DNA of 64,000 bases from Amphibacillus marinus (GCF_900110345.1 NZ_FODJ01000005.1:1-64000), one strand, 5' to 3'. Shown: positions 16,611 through 27,048, numbered from the stretch's first letter. A program made the numbers and translations. The notes: generated from the letters alone by a model not told the origin.

Positions 16611-17942
16611 TTGGAAAATGGAGATGTAAACGAGAAAATATTGTCAAGAGAAGAAAGAAAACAGATAAATAAAGTAGCATGTCTTTCAATTATTCCTGGT
16701 TTAGGACAATTCTATAATAAACAGATTATTAAAGGTGTTATTTTTATAGCTATTTTCTTTTTATTAGTTTGTGAGATGATCTTCTATGGTTTCGAGGCAC
16801 TACAAGGATTGGTCTCTTTGGGAAATATACCGCGAGAAGATCATTCCCTTTTTCTTTTAATTGAAGGAACGATTCAAGTTCTTATCATCGTTATATACCT
16901 TATTTTTATGGTGGCTGTCATGGTGGATGCTAGGAAGATAGCGAAGAAGAGGATTATTAGCCCGAGTACAGTAACCTATTCAATAAAAGCGACTGCAGTC
17001 AGTTTATATGAGAATGGTTTCCCATATTTATTAACGATTCCTGCTTATCTCGTTATGATACTTGCCATTGTCTTCCCAGTACTCGTGACAATTTTTATCG
17101 CTTTCACGAACTACAATTTTCATAATATACCGCCTGCTAACTTGGTTGACTGGGTTGGTTTTGAGACGTTTAGTAGTATTTTCACGTTGACCACCTATCG
17201 AGATACATTTTTTTCAGTTTTCTCATGGACCATTATTTGGACGGTTGCGGCTACCACCCTTCAATTGATTATTGGTGTATTTACAGCCCTAGTTCTTAAT
17301 CAACCACATATCAGATTTAATCGTTTTTTCGGTGTAATCATGCTATTACCATGGGCAGTACCGGCATTTATTACGATCTTAACGTTTTCAAATATCTTTA
17401 ATCCAAGTGTGGGAGCAATAAATACACAGGTCATTCCGTTTTTTAATCAGTTGATTCCTTTTATTGATATCCCGTCTATTTCGTGGAAGGTGGATCCTTT
17501 CTGGACGAAGATAGCGATTATTATGATTCAAGGATGGGTTGGCTATCCTTATATTTACGTATTAACATCTGGGATACTGCAGTCTATTCCAAAGGACTGG
17601 TATGAAGCTTCAGTTATTGATGGAGCATCGGCCATCCAAAAATTTAGACACATTACAATGCCACACATTTTTGCGGTGGCAGCACCGATCTTTATTACGC
17701 AATATACAGGAAATTTCAATAATTTTAATCTTATCTATTTGTTTAATGAAGGGGGTCCTGGAAGTATCGGTAGTGGCGCAGGATCGACTGATATTCTAAT
17801 TTCTTGGATTTACAAACTAACGACAGGCACGTCACCACAATACAATATTTCAGCGGCGGTCACGTTGATTATCTCAGCAATTGTCATCACGATATCAATG
17901 GTTATATTCAGTAAAACGCGCGCTTTTGAGATGGAGGATTGA
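16611..17942 (+). CDS. mdxF: Maltodextrin ABC transporter permease MdxF/MalF
   Basis: Integral membrane subunit of the importer, about 443 residues. An N-terminal cytoplasmic part and two membrane segments ([20 protein letters not shown], then a hydrophobic stretch near 90-110) precede the core permease domain with six segments. The EAA loop that contacts the ATPase is [20 protein letters not shown]. The start is uncertain: AGGAGG ends at 16599, so TTG 16611 has a usable distance (11 nt), while GTG 16602 is only 2 nt away. No ATPase gene is in the locus; a shared MsmX-type ATPase elsewhere is expected, as in B. subtilis. Confidence 0.88.
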   Translation: MENGDVNEKILSREERKQINKVACLSIIPGLGQFYNKQIIKGVIFIAIFFLLVCEMIFYGFEALQGLVSLGNIPREDHSLFLLIEGTIQVLIIVIYLIFMVAVMVDARKIAKKRIISPSTVTYSIKATAVSLYENGFPYLLTIPAYLVMILAIVFPVLVTIFIAFTNYNFHNIPPANLVDWVGFETFSSIFTLTTYRDTFFSVFSWTIIWTVAATTLQLIIGVFTALVLNQPHIRFNRFFGVIMLLPWAVPAFITILTFSNIFNPSVGAINTQVIPFFNQLIPFIDIPSISWKVDPFWTKIAIIMIQGWVGYPYIYVLTSGILQSIPKDWYEASVIDGASAIQKFRHITMPHIFAVAAPIFITQYTGNFNNFNLIYLFNEGGPGSIGSGAGSTDILISWIYKLTTGTSPQYNISAAVTLIISAIVITISMVIFSKTRAFEMED

Positions 17943-17944
17943 AA

Positions 17945-18802
17945 ATGAGAAAAAGTAAAAAGATTAGGACACAGAAGCTTGGTCGTTTCTGGAATAAGTT
18001 TTTCTCTTATGCGTATTTAATGTTGATGTCCGTTGTAATTATCTATCCGTTGTTGATAACGGTCACTTCTGCGTTCAGAACAGGAAATATTATGGCATTT
18101 GATTTAAACCTCAGTGGCCCATGGTCTTTGAATAATTTTACTAGACTGTTTAATGACACCCTTTATGGAACATGGTACTTAAACACGTTAAAAGTTGCAG
18201 GCATTACGATGGTTATTCAGGTTGCTGCGATCACTTTAGCTGGTTACGCGTATAGCCGCTATCGGTTCACAGGAAGAAAGCAGAGCATTAAATTCTTCTT
18301 AATTATTCAAATGGTTCCAACGACTGCTGCGTTAACTGCTTTTTATGTTATGGGGTTATTAGTAGGCGGATTAAATTCGCATTGGTTTTTAACCTTAATT
18401 TATATCGGTGGTGGCATTCCAATGAACACATGGTTAATGAAAGGTTATTTTGATACGGTTCCTCTTGAATTAGATGAATCAGCTAAGCTTGATGGAGCAG
18501 GTCACCTTAGAACATTTTGGCAGATTATTCTGCCGCTTGTTAAGCCAATGCTCGCTGTGCAGGCATTATGGGCATTTATGGGGCCATTTGGTGAATACAT
18601 GTTAGCCAGATTCTTGTTGCGTACACCTGAACTGTATACATTGGCGACAGGCTTACAAACATTTATTAATAATCCTAGAGATCAGCGCGTCACTTTATTT
18701 GCTGCCGGTGCTATTCTGATTGCCATTCCCATTTGTTCATTATTTTTCTATCTACAAAAACATTTCGTTTCTGGTTTAACAGCAGGTGGAACGAAGGGGT
18801 AA
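17945..18802 (+). CDS. mdxG: Maltodextrin ABC transporter permease MdxG/MalG
   Basis: The 285-residue second permease has a basic N-terminus ([11 protein letters not shown]) and six membrane segments. The EAA loop is [20 protein letters not shown], and the C-terminus [17 protein letters not shown] is the typical MalG ending. ATG 17945 has GGAGG 7 nt upstream and starts just after the mdxF stop, so the two are coupled. Confidence 0.92.
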   Translation: MRKSKKIRTQKLGRFWNKFFSYAYLMLMSVVIIYPLLITVTSAFRTGNIMAFDLNLSGPWSLNNFTRLFNDTLYGTWYLNTLKVAGITMVIQVAAITLAGYAYSRYRFTGRKQSIKFFLIIQMVPTTAALTAFYVMGLLVGGLNSHWFLTLIYIGGGIPMNTWLMKGYFDTVPLELDESAKLDGAGHLRTFWQIILPLVKPMLAVQALWAFMGPFGEYMLARFLLRTPELYTLATGLQTFINNPRDQRVTLFAAGAILIAIPICSLFFYLQKHFVSGLTAGGTKG

Positions 18803-18839
18803 GTATATTTTGAACCTGATATAGGAAGTAGGGATAAAT

Positions 18840-19658
18840 ATGACAATAGCTCGCTTTCCGTTTAATTATTTTATAAATATTGTGACACCAACTAGAGCTT
18901 TTTTGAACAGGAGAGCAATTGGTTGGCCGACAATCGTGATTTTACTCGTGTTCTTAAATGCGTTGATCACAATACCAGTATCCCTGCATTTTGCCAAAAG
19001 TGATGAAATCGGTATTGAACAGTTCTACCCAAAATCTTTTAAAATGATTGATGCGGAAACACACGCGTATTTATCTGATATAGCAAATGAAGATGGCGTC
19101 ATTCAGACCGAATCCGCCGTTTTACTTAAGAAGGAAGAGGGTGTGGTGTCGATTGGTGAACCAAATGAGGAAGTGGTTGAAGATCATCGTGTGACCGTCA
19201 TATTTAAAGCAGATGAATTTATTATAAAAGAAGACTCACTACCAGAGTTATCTGTTTTTTATACGACTGATTTCTCACCAGATCAAACTACTCCTGCTGA
19301 GCTTAGAAGTGAACTAAATCGACAGTGGCGGATTAACAATCAAGTATACATCGTTGCGATAATGACCTTTTTGATTTCGTCTATGACGTTTATTATGCTC
19401 GTTTTTCTGGTAATGGGTTCGGCACTATTTCTTTATGTAACGAAAAAAAGTCAGCTTACTTCTATTACTTCTTATAAGGAATCAGTAGCAATCATCCTAT
19501 ATGGATTAGGTATTCCAACGTTTGTTGCTTTTATTTTCGGTCTAGTCCAATTCGACATTATCTGGATGATGACCATTCAAACGATAGGGTTAGCGATCAT
19601 GATCGTCATGATGTATTTTAAAACAAAGTTTAGCGATCGAGAACAAATCAGCATATAG
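18840..19658 (+). CDS. DUF1189 membrane protein, YvdJ-like
   Basis: A 272-residue membrane protein with an N-terminal membrane segment (WPTIVILLVFLNALITIPV), a ~120-residue region likely outside the membrane, and three C-terminal membrane segments. Its place between mdxG and mdxK is that of yvdJ in B. subtilis. Members of this family occur in maltodextrin loci but have no proven function; a role assisting the importer is possible. The start of the next gene follows 15 nt later. Confidence 0.78.
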   Translation: MTIARFPFNYFINIVTPTRAFLNRRAIGWPTIVILLVFLNALITIPVSLHFAKSDEIGIEQFYPKSFKMIDAETHAYLSDIANEDGVIQTESAVLLKKEEGVVSIGEPNEEVVEDHRVTVIFKADEFIIKEDSLPELSVFYTTDFSPDQTTPAELRSELNRQWRINNQVYIVAIMTFLISSMTFIMLVFLVMGSALFLYVTKKSQLTSITSYKESVAIILYGLGIPTFVAFIFGLVQFDIIWMMTIQTIGLAIMIVMMYFKTKFSDREQISI

Positions 19659-19672
19659 GAGTGAATGTATTT

Positions 19673-21964
19673 ATGGAACGATTATTTGAGATTAATCCGT
19701 GGAAATTAACATCAAATAAATTAGAGAAGAATAAAAGACTACAAGAAAGCCTCACGTCGATAGGAAATGGATACATGGGGTTAAGAGGCAACTTTGAAGA
19801 GGGTTACTCGAAGGATACACATATCGGTACATATATAGCAGGTGTATGGTTTCCGGATAAAACGAAAGTAGGTTGGTGGAAAATTGGCTATCCCGACTAC
19901 TTCGGGAAGGTAATCAATGCGACCAATTTCATCCCAGTTGATGTCTATATCAATGATCATAAATTAGATTTATCTAAAGATCAAATTGATCAATTTGTAT
20001 TAGAATTAGATATGAAACAAGGTATTTTAACCCGATCATTTATATGGGAAAAAAATGATCTGAGAGTGGCTTTCCGTTTCACTCGATTTGTAAGTGCGTC
20101 TGTCAAAGAATTAGCGGTTGTGAACATTAAAGTGCAAGTTATTAAGGGAAATGCGCAGCTATCACTCATTCCATTTATGGATGGGAACGTGGTGAATGAA
20201 GATAGTAATTATCAAGAAAGCTTCTGGGATGAAATAAATAAAGGATCTAGCCCATATCCATTTCTAACGACGAGAACAAAGGAAAATCCTTTCGGCACTG
20301 AGCAATTTACCGTAACAACGATGATGGGTAATCAAATAAAAGGTATTCGAAAACAAAGAGAGCAAATCAAGTCCATGTATGTAGATGAACAATTTCACGG
20401 GAGTCTCTCAGTAGGGGAAGAAGTGGAGCTGACAAAATTTATCTCCGTCATTACAAGTAGAGATGTGTCTGATCAAGATCATATAGAAAAGGCTAGTCAA
20501 GTGATCGAATTAGCAATAGCGAACGGGTGGGAAGGAGTTCTGCATGATCATAAGGAAGAATGGGATGATAGGTGGAATAATGCGGACGTCATTATTACGG
20601 GAGATGATGCCAGTCAACAAGGTATTCGGTTTAACATCTTTCAACTGTTCTCGACTTACTATGGGGAGGACCCTAGACTAAATGTAGGACCTAAAGGATT
20701 TACTGGTGAGAAATACGGTGGAGCGACATATTGGGATACAGAAGCTTGTATTTTACCCATGTATTTGTCCGTGACGAACGAGGAAACATTCAAGCAACTA
20801 CTCGTTTATCGTCATAATCAATTGGATGAGGCTTATGTTAATGCCAAAAAACAAGGCTTAGAAGGTGCGCTTTACCCAATGGTTACGTTTACTGGAATTG
20901 AATGCCATAATGAATGGGAAATTACGTTCGAAGAAATTCATCGTAATGCTGCGATAGCACATGGGATATTTAATTATACGACATATACAGGAAATGAATC
21001 GTATCTATTAAAACAGGGAATTGATATTTTAGTAGGTATTTCGCGTTTCTGGGCTAATCGCGTCCATTATTCTGAAAGCAATAAACAATATATGATTCAT
21101 GGTGTTACCGGTCCCAATGAATATGAAAATAATGTGAGTAATAATTGGTATACCAATACAATGGCGGCATGGTGTCTGGATTATACACGTGAAACAGTAG
21201 ATAAGATCGGAGAAGATAAATGGGTTGAATTAGGTCTTTCTAATCCAGAAATCGAGAATTGGCGTGAGATTTCGCAAAACATGTACCGCCCAATTAGTGA
21301 GGAATTAGATGTGTTTATCCAGCATGATACTTTTCTCGATAAAGAGTTAAGAACGGTTGATACGTTAGAACCGACAGAAAGACCAATTAATCAGAATTGG
21401 TCTTGGGACAAAATATTAAGATCACCATTTATCAAGCAGGCTGATGTTCTACAAGGTCTATATTTTTTAAATCACATGTTTACGAGAGAAGAAAAGGAAC
21501 GGAATTTTAACTTCTATGAACCGATGACTGTGCATGAATCATCATTATCGCCATTGGTTCATTCCATTTTAGCATCTGAGCTAGGGAAAACAGACAAAGC
21601 ATTTGAAATGTATGAGAGAACCGCGCGATTGGATTTGGATAATTATAACAATGATACAGAAGATGGTCTTCACATTACATCTATGAGTGGCGGATGGTTA
21701 TCGATTGTTCATGGGTTTGCAGGAATGCGTACGTATACAAAAGAGCTCACATTCACCCCGTATTGTCCAGATCATTGGCAAGGTTATGAGTTTAAACTGA
21801 ACTATCGCGGAAGGTTACTTAAAGTAAAGGTCAATCACCAATTAGTAGAGTTCTATTTAGAAAAAGGAGACCCGCTTAATATGGTCGTTTTCAACAGAAC
21901 GGTGACCTTGAAGGAATACCATTCTGTACCTATAAATAAAAGGAATGCTGAGGACCTTCTATGA
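19673..21964 (+). CDS. mdxK: Maltose phosphorylase (GH65)
   Basis: A 763-residue inverting phosphorylase that splits maltose with phosphate into beta-glucose-1-phosphate and glucose, saving one ATP compared with hydrolysis. The N-terminal beta-sandwich includes GNGYMGLRGNFEEGY. The (alpha/alpha)6 catalytic domain has YWDTEACILPMYL, ITFEEIHRNAAIAHGIFNY and the acid Glu483 in HGVTGPNEYENNVSNNWY, and the phosphate site is in SLSPLVHSILASELG. These agree with maltose phosphorylases; kojibiose or trehalose phosphorylase is possible but unlikely in this locus. I chose ATG 19673 because AGGAG (19657-19661) overlaps the earlier GTG. Overlaps pgcM by 4 nt. Confidence 0.9.
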   Translation: MERLFEINPWKLTSNKLEKNKRLQESLTSIGNGYMGLRGNFEEGYSKDTHIGTYIAGVWFPDKTKVGWWKIGYPDYFGKVINATNFIPVDVYINDHKLDLSKDQIDQFVLELDMKQGILTRSFIWEKNDLRVAFRFTRFVSASVKELAVVNIKVQVIKGNAQLSLIPFMDGNVVNEDSNYQESFWDEINKGSSPYPFLTTRTKENPFGTEQFTVTTMMGNQIKGIRKQREQIKSMYVDEQFHGSLSVGEEVELTKFISVITSRDVSDQDHIEKASQVIELAIANGWEGVLHDHKEEWDDRWNNADVIITGDDASQQGIRFNIFQLFSTYYGEDPRLNVGPKGFTGEKYGGATYWDTEACILPMYLSVTNEETFKQLLVYRHNQLDEAYVNAKKQGLEGALYPMVTFTGIECHNEWEITFEEIHRNAAIAHGIFNYTTYTGNESYLLKQGIDILVGISRFWANRVHYSESNKQYMIHGVTGPNEYENNVSNNWYTNTMAAWCLDYTRETVDKIGEDKWVELGLSNPEIENWREISQNMYRPISEELDVFIQHDTFLDKELRTVDTLEPTERPINQNWSWDKILRSPFIKQADVLQGLYFLNHMFTREEKERNFNFYEPMTVHESSLSPLVHSILASELGKTDKAFEMYERTARLDLDNYNNDTEDGLHITSMSGGWLSIVHGFAGMRTYTKELTFTPYCPDHWQGYEFKLNYRGRLLKVKVNHQLVEFYLEKGDPLNMVVFNRTVTLKEYHSVPINKRNAEDLL

Positions 21965-22623
21965 TAAAGGGATTGGTATTAGATTTGGACGGTGTCATCG
22001 CAGATACGGCGGAATATCATTATTTAGCATGGAAGTGGTTAGGCGAACAGCTTGGCATACAAATTGATCGTGAATTTAATGAGCAACTTAAAGGGATAAG
22101 TCGGTTAGAATCATTAGAGTTAATTCTGACTCATGGTCAATTAAATGATGCTTTTTCTGAAGTAGAAAAAAATAATTTAGCTGCTAAAAAGAATGACGTA
22201 TATAAAAAATATATTAGCGAAATAGTCCCGACAGACATCTTGCCTGGAATAAACGATTTATTGTCGGAGGCCAAGGTTAGAGGATTGAAGCTATCGATAG
22301 CATCTGCAAGTATGAATGCACCAGATATTCTCAAAAACTTAAAAGTCGACATGTATTTCGATGCGATTGTCAATCCAGCTTCACTTAAGCATGGGAAACC
22401 AGATCCGGAAATTTTCATAAAAGCTGCTCAACTGCTAGGTTTATCACCTGAACAATGTATTGGCATTGAGGATGCAGAGGCCGGTATTGAAGCAATAAAT
22501 GGAGCGGGCATGTTTTCGGTAGGTGTTGGGGCAGAGATTTTAATGAAAAATGCCGATTTCTTTGTTGCTGAGACCAATTATTTAAACCTAGGAGATCTGC
22601 TATCTCAAGTAGGGAAATGCTAA
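21961..22623 (+). CDS. pgcM: Beta-phosphoglucomutase
   Basis: A 220-residue HAD-superfamily enzyme that converts the beta-glucose-1-phosphate released by maltose phosphorylase to glucose-6-phosphate. Visible: nucleophile motif DLDGVIADTAEYHYLAWK (Asp8 and Asp10), SIASASMNA (motif II), KHGKPDPEIF (motif III Lys) and GIEDAEAGIEA (motif IV). Start ATG overlaps the mdxK stop (ATGA), so synthesis is coupled to the phosphorylase. Confidence 0.92.
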   Translation: MIKGLVLDLDGVIADTAEYHYLAWKWLGEQLGIQIDREFNEQLKGISRLESLELILTHGQLNDAFSEVEKNNLAAKKNDVYKKYISEIVPTDILPGINDLLSEAKVRGLKLSIASASMNAPDILKNLKVDMYFDAIVNPASLKHGKPDPEIFIKAAQLLGLSPEQCIGIEDAEAGIEAINGAGMFSVGVGAEILMKNADFFVAETNYLNLGDLLSQVGKC

Positions 22624-22643
22624 TAAACAAGGAGTGACAATAA

Positions 22644-24260
22644 ATGTGGTGGAAAGAAGCGGTTGTCTATCAAATTTATCCTCGAAGTTTTCAAGATTCA
22701 AATGGAGACGGAGTAGGGGATATTCCTGGCATCATTCAACGATTGGACTATCTTGACCAATTGGGAATAGATGCAATTTGGCTCAGTCCGGTCTATAAAT
22801 CTCCTAATGATGATAATGGGTATGATATTAGTGATTACCAAGCAATAAATCCTGAATACGGGACGATGAGGGATATGGAAATGCTAATTGAACAGGCAAA
22901 AAAAAGAAATATAAAGATTGTCATGGATTTGGTTGTCAATCATACGAGTGACGAACATGAGTGGTTTATTGAAGCGAAAAAAGGACAAGGTAACCCGTAT
23001 CGTGATTATTACATTTGGAGAGATCCAGTCAATGGTGGAGAACCGAATGATCTTGGATCAGCATTTAGTGGTTCTGCATGGGCATATGATGAAACAAGTG
23101 ACCAATATTATTTGCACCTCTTTAGCCGAAAGCAACCTGATTTGAACTGGGAGAACCCTAAAGTAAGAAGTAACATATATAATATGATGAACTTTTGGTT
23201 AGAAAAGGGGATTGGTGGATTAAGAATGGACGTGATTGATCTGATTGGTAAAGAACCAGACAGAGGTATAACGGCTAACGGTCCTAACTTGCACACCTAT
23301 CTTCAAGAGATGCACAAAGAAAGCTTCGGTAAATATGATGTCATGACTGTAGGTGAAACGTGGAGTGCGACACCTGAGATTGCAAAGTTGTACTCTGGTC
23401 AAGATCGTGATGAGCTGTCGATGATCTTTCAGTTTGAACATATGATGCTTGATCAAGAAGAAGGGAACAAGTGGGAGCAAAAGCCTTTAGATTTAGTCAA
23501 GTTGAAACGTGTACTTGCTAAATGGCAAGTCGAACTAGGCGATGACGGCTGGAATAGCCTCTTTTGGAATAATCATGATACACCAAGAATAGTTTCACGT
23601 TGGGGAAACGACCGAAAATATCGAGAAGAAAGCGCTAAATGTTTTGCGGTACTTTTACACTTGATGAAAGGTACACCATATATTTATCAGGGTGAAGAAA
23701 TTGGCATGACCAATAATTTGATAAATGAGATCGAAGAAGTGGATGATATAGAAAGTCGAAACATGTATAAAGAGGGGATACAGAAAGGAATAAAATCAGA
23801 CCATTTAATTTCCAGCATTAACCGAATAGGTAGAGATAATGCAAGAACACCGATGCAATGGAATAGTAAGAAATTTTCTGGATTTACAGAAGGAAAACCA
23901 TGGTTGAAGCTAAATCCTAATTACGAGGAGATAAATATTGAGTGTGTATTGAATCAGCCTGATTCCATTTTCTATACCTATCAGGAATTAATAGCGTATA
24001 GAAAAAGTCATCCAATTGTCGTCCATGGCGATTTTAACTTATTGTTAGAGAACCACCGTACAATCTTTGCCTACCAGAGAACTTATCAAGGCAATAAGTT
24101 GATTGTCATCGCAAACTTATCTGAGCACCAATCAGATGACGTGCAACTGTCTGAATCGCTTGGTTTAACCGCTGTTCTTTTTAGCAACTATGCACGTATA
24201 AAAGTTGATCTGAAAAAAATTAGTCTTGCACCTTATGAATGTATAGTTGTTGAAGGATAG
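22644..24260 (+). CDS. malL: Oligo-1,6-glucosidase (GH13)
   Basis: A 538-residue cytoplasmic enzyme starting WWKEAVVYQIYPRSFQDSNG. Catalytic regions: DLVVNHTSDEH (95-105), GLRMDVIDL with Asp196, TVGETW with Glu238 and WNNHDTPR with Asp312. The residue after the nucleophile is Val, linked in this subgroup with alpha-1,6 activity (isomaltose, panose, branch stubs). It complements the alpha-glucosidase at the head of the locus, which has Ala there. AAGGAGTG lies 8 nt before the ATG. Last gene of the transport operon; malL of B. subtilis holds a similar place. Confidence 0.9.
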   Translation: MWWKEAVVYQIYPRSFQDSNGDGVGDIPGIIQRLDYLDQLGIDAIWLSPVYKSPNDDNGYDISDYQAINPEYGTMRDMEMLIEQAKKRNIKIVMDLVVNHTSDEHEWFIEAKKGQGNPYRDYYIWRDPVNGGEPNDLGSAFSGSAWAYDETSDQYYLHLFSRKQPDLNWENPKVRSNIYNMMNFWLEKGIGGLRMDVIDLIGKEPDRGITANGPNLHTYLQEMHKESFGKYDVMTVGETWSATPEIAKLYSGQDRDELSMIFQFEHMMLDQEEGNKWEQKPLDLVKLKRVLAKWQVELGDDGWNSLFWNNHDTPRIVSRWGNDRKYREESAKCFAVLLHLMKGTPYIYQGEEIGMTNNLINEIEEVDDIESRNMYKEGIQKGIKSDHLISSINRIGRDNARTPMQWNSKKFSGFTEGKPWLKLNPNYEEINIECVLNQPDSIFYTYQELIAYRKSHPIVVHGDFNLLLENHRTIFAYQRTYQGNKLIVIANLSEHQSDDVQLSESLGLTAVLFSNYARIKVDLKKISLAPYECIVVEG

Positions 24261-24269
24261 AGATGAATG

Positions 24270-24293
24270 CGCCCTTTAAAGGGCGTATTTTTT
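24270..24293 (+). terminator. Terminator of the maltodextrin operon
   Basis: CGCCCTTTAAAGGGCG (24270-24285) is a perfect palindrome followed by TATTTTTTAT, 10 nt after the malL stop. Confidence 0.88.
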
Positions 24294-24306
24294 ATATTAT
24301 GGAATA

Positions 24307-24403
24307 GGAAAGTATAGAAATTCCGCTGATATTTTTTATCTAGATTGATGTTTATTCGTCAACAAAATGGAGAGAAACTCAGGATTTATTGATGAAAGTA
24401 TTA
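24307..24403. repeat. Duplicated intergenic element, copy B
   Basis: Counterpart of 11131-11228. TTCGTCAAC (24354-24362 region) can pair with ATTGATGAA (24388-24396 region) with one G-U wobble and one terminal mismatch, so the hairpin of copy A is kept. As in copy A, it starts just after a terminator. The rest of the gap to topB (24404-24621) is AT-rich, and I see no gene there. Confidence 0.6.
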
Positions 24404-24621
24404 TTGTTTAAATTCTACATTTGTTCATTAAAACAAACAATTTTAGGTGTGATAGATTTTCAGGTTGTTATTAAATGTTATTTTTCATTTCATAATTTTG
24501 GGATAGTTTGCTTGTTCTGCTTTCTGTCAATTTTCAGGAATAATAGCATCCTTTTTACACTTTTTTCGCTGAATATGATAAGCTAGAGCCATTGCAAGCA
24601 TGTGAAAGGGAGCGTTAATGA

Positions 24622-26775
24622 ATGAGTAAAACAGTTGTACTCGCGGAAAAACCATCTGTTGGACGCGATCTAGCTCGTGTACTTAATTGCACGAAAAAAC
24701 AAAATGGTTTCTTTGAAGGGAATCAATATATTGTTACATGGGCATTAGGGCATCTTGTGACTCTAGCAGACCCAGAAGTCTATGACAACAAATATAAAAC
24801 ATGGCGAATCGAGGACTTACCGATGTTACCGGATCGGCTTAAGCTTGTCGTCATGCGTCAAACGAATAAACAGTTTCAAACGGTAAAAACACAACTTAAC
24901 CGTAAAGACGTTAAGGAGATCGTTATTGCTACTGATGCTGGTCGAGAAGGTGAGCTTGTTGCCCGGTGGATTATTGACAAGGTTCGTGTGAATAAACCGA
25001 TTAAACGGTTATGGATTTCATCTGTTACCGATAAAGCAATCCGAGATGGCTTTAAGGCATTAAAACCAGGCAAAGCCTATGAAAACCTCTTTTACGCAGC
25101 AGTAGCTAGGTCAGAGGCGGACTGGTATGTTGGTTTAAACGCAACGCGTGCGTTAACAACAAAGCATAATGCTCAGCTCGCCAGTGGCCGGGTGCAAACA
25201 CCAACGCTCGCCATGGTTGCAAAGCGAGAAGCGGAAATTAACCAATTTAAGCCAAAGCCCTTTTATACCATTAAAGCTCAGATGGATAATGGTTTAGCAC
25301 TACAATGGCTCGATCAGAAGCAAAACAACCGTTTATTTGATCAGCAAAAAGCCAATCAGCTTGTTAGTAAGCTAGCAGGGCAGAAGCTAAAGGTAACTGC
25401 GGTTAAGCGAACCGAGAAGAAGAGCTATGCTCCACCATTATATGACCTTTCTGCCCTACAGCAGGAGGCTAACAAAGCATTTGGCTTTTCAGGTAAGCAA
25501 ACCCTATCAATTATGCAGAAGCTCTATGAACAGCACAAAGTGTTAACTTATCCTAGAACAGATTCGCGCTTTCTTTCTGATGACCTTGTTGCAACACTTA
25601 AGGATCGTGTTGATGCCTGTGGGGTTGATCAGTATACTAACCCTGCTCGTGCAATTCTCAAGCAAGGAATTAAAGCGAATAAATCATTTGTTGATAATAA
25701 TAAAGTGTCTGATCACCATGCGATTATTCCAACAGAGGAGCCCGTTAACTTGGCCGATCTGGACGATAAAGAACGCAAAATTTATGATCTTGTGGTTAAA
25801 CGTTTCTTAGCCGTGCTGTCAAAGCCGTATTTATTTGAACAAACAATGATTGAAGCAGAACTTGCTGGTGAGTCATTTAAAGCAAGTGGCAATCATGTAA
25901 AGGAGCTAGGCTGGAAGACGTTATATCAGGACAAAGGTGACCAAGAGTCGTTACCTAACGTCAAAGCAGGTCAAGGCTATCAAGTGAACGTTAAGATTGT
26001 CGAAGGGAAAACCACACCACCTGAACGCTTTACAGAGGGTACGTTGTTACAAGCGATGGAGAATCCGGTTAAGTATATCGAATCAGATGATAAGCAATTA
26101 GCTAAAACCTTACATCAGACGGGTGGATTAGGGACTGTCGCAACCCGAGCGGATATTATTGATAAGCTCTTTAATACACACTTAATTGAAAGCAGAGGTA
26201 AGTATTTGTATACTACCTCAAAGGGACGCCAGCTACTAGAGCTTGTCCCAGCTGATTTACGCTCACCAGTGTTAACGGCGGAGTGGGAACAGAAGTTAAC
26301 TGCGATTGCCAATGGCAAGTTAACTAAAGCGTCATTCATTAAAGAAATGAAACAGTATGCAACCGATGTTGTTCGTCAGATCAAAAACAGCGAATCCACG
26401 TTTAAGCACGATAACGTGACCGGAACGAAATGTCCGAATTGTGGTAAGCTGATGCTCGAAGTTAACGGCAAAAATGGCCGAATGCTTGTCTGTCAGGATC
26501 GTGAATGTGGGGAGAAAAAGCATATTGCCAGAAAGACCAATGCACGTTGTCCAAAATGCCATAAAAAAATGGAGATGCGCGGTAAAGGTGAGGCACAAAC
26601 CTTCTCATGTAAATGTGGCTATCGCGAGAAACTGGCGGCTTTTCAAAAGCGTAAAGAGCAGAACAATACCCAACGTGCCTCAAAGCGTGATGTTAATAAA
26701 TATTTAAAGAAAAATGATGATGACGGCTTTACTAACTCAGCATTAGCAGATGCGTTAGCGAAACTAAAGAAATAA
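24622..26775 (+). CDS. topB: DNA topoisomerase III (type IA)
   Basis: A 717-residue type IA topoisomerase that resolves single-strand links in replication and recombination, often together with RecQ (recQ is 20 kb downstream). The Toprim domain shows VVLAEKPSVGRDLA with Glu9 and VIATDAGREGELV with Asp105; the active-site Tyr310 is in VLTYPRTDSRFLS. The C-terminus carries two zinc-ribbon-like Cys clusters (CPNCGKLM...CQDREC and CPKCHKKM...CKCG) and a Lys-rich tail. GGGAG precedes the ATG by 8 nt. Length and motifs match B. subtilis TopB. Confidence 0.95.
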   Translation: MSKTVVLAEKPSVGRDLARVLNCTKKQNGFFEGNQYIVTWALGHLVTLADPEVYDNKYKTWRIEDLPMLPDRLKLVVMRQTNKQFQTVKTQLNRKDVKEIVIATDAGREGELVARWIIDKVRVNKPIKRLWISSVTDKAIRDGFKALKPGKAYENLFYAAVARSEADWYVGLNATRALTTKHNAQLASGRVQTPTLAMVAKREAEINQFKPKPFYTIKAQMDNGLALQWLDQKQNNRLFDQQKANQLVSKLAGQKLKVTAVKRTEKKSYAPPLYDLSALQQEANKAFGFSGKQTLSIMQKLYEQHKVLTYPRTDSRFLSDDLVATLKDRVDACGVDQYTNPARAILKQGIKANKSFVDNNKVSDHHAIIPTEEPVNLADLDDKERKIYDLVVKRFLAVLSKPYLFEQTMIEAELAGESFKASGNHVKELGWKTLYQDKGDQESLPNVKAGQGYQVNVKIVEGKTTPPERFTEGTLLQAMENPVKYIESDDKQLAKTLHQTGGLGTVATRADIIDKLFNTHLIESRGKYLYTTSKGRQLLELVPADLRSPVLTAEWEQKLTAIANGKLTKASFIKEMKQYATDVVRQIKNSESTFKHDNVTGTKCPNCGKLMLEVNGKNGRMLVCQDRECGEKKHIARKTNARCPKCHKKMEMRGKGEAQTFSCKCGYREKLAAFQKRKEQNNTQRASKRDVNKYLKKNDDDGFTNSALADALAKLKK

Positions 26776-26780
26776 ACGAC

Positions 26781-26821
26781 ACCGATCTACGCTTGTATGA
26801 TGTGGATCGGTTTATTTTTTT
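26781..26821 (+). terminator. Terminator of topB
   Basis: ACCGATC (26781-26787) pairs with GATCGGT (26805-26811), followed by TTTATTTTTTT. Confidence 0.85.
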
Positions 26822-26851
26822 ACATTAAGCCTACAGACCTAGAAAAAGATA

Positions 26852-26883
26852 ATTCGTGGGTCGGTTCAACCGGAATAACGAAT
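26852..26883. repeat. Hairpin-forming inverted repeat
   Basis: ATTCGT (26852-26857) and ACGAAT (26878-26883) enclose a second pairing CGGTT/AACCG. No T tract follows and no gene ends here; role unknown. Confidence 0.35.
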
Positions 26884-27048
26884 CATTTAAACTAGCTGTA
26901 TGGCGTAACATATATAGACGAGCTAACTAGGCTAGCTGCAAGCACAAAATTAAAGTTCACATAATATTAAGTTTTTTGCTATAATATGTTTATTTACATG
27001 TAACTTTTTAATTGCTTTTTCAGTCTATGTTGGTAAGGGAGGGGAAAA

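Noticed and set aside
24389-24586. Open frame of 65 codons between malL and topB
   Set aside because: Very AT-rich, no ribosome site, starts inside the duplicated element; Phe/Ile/Leu-rich translation is what AT-rich non-coding DNA gives.
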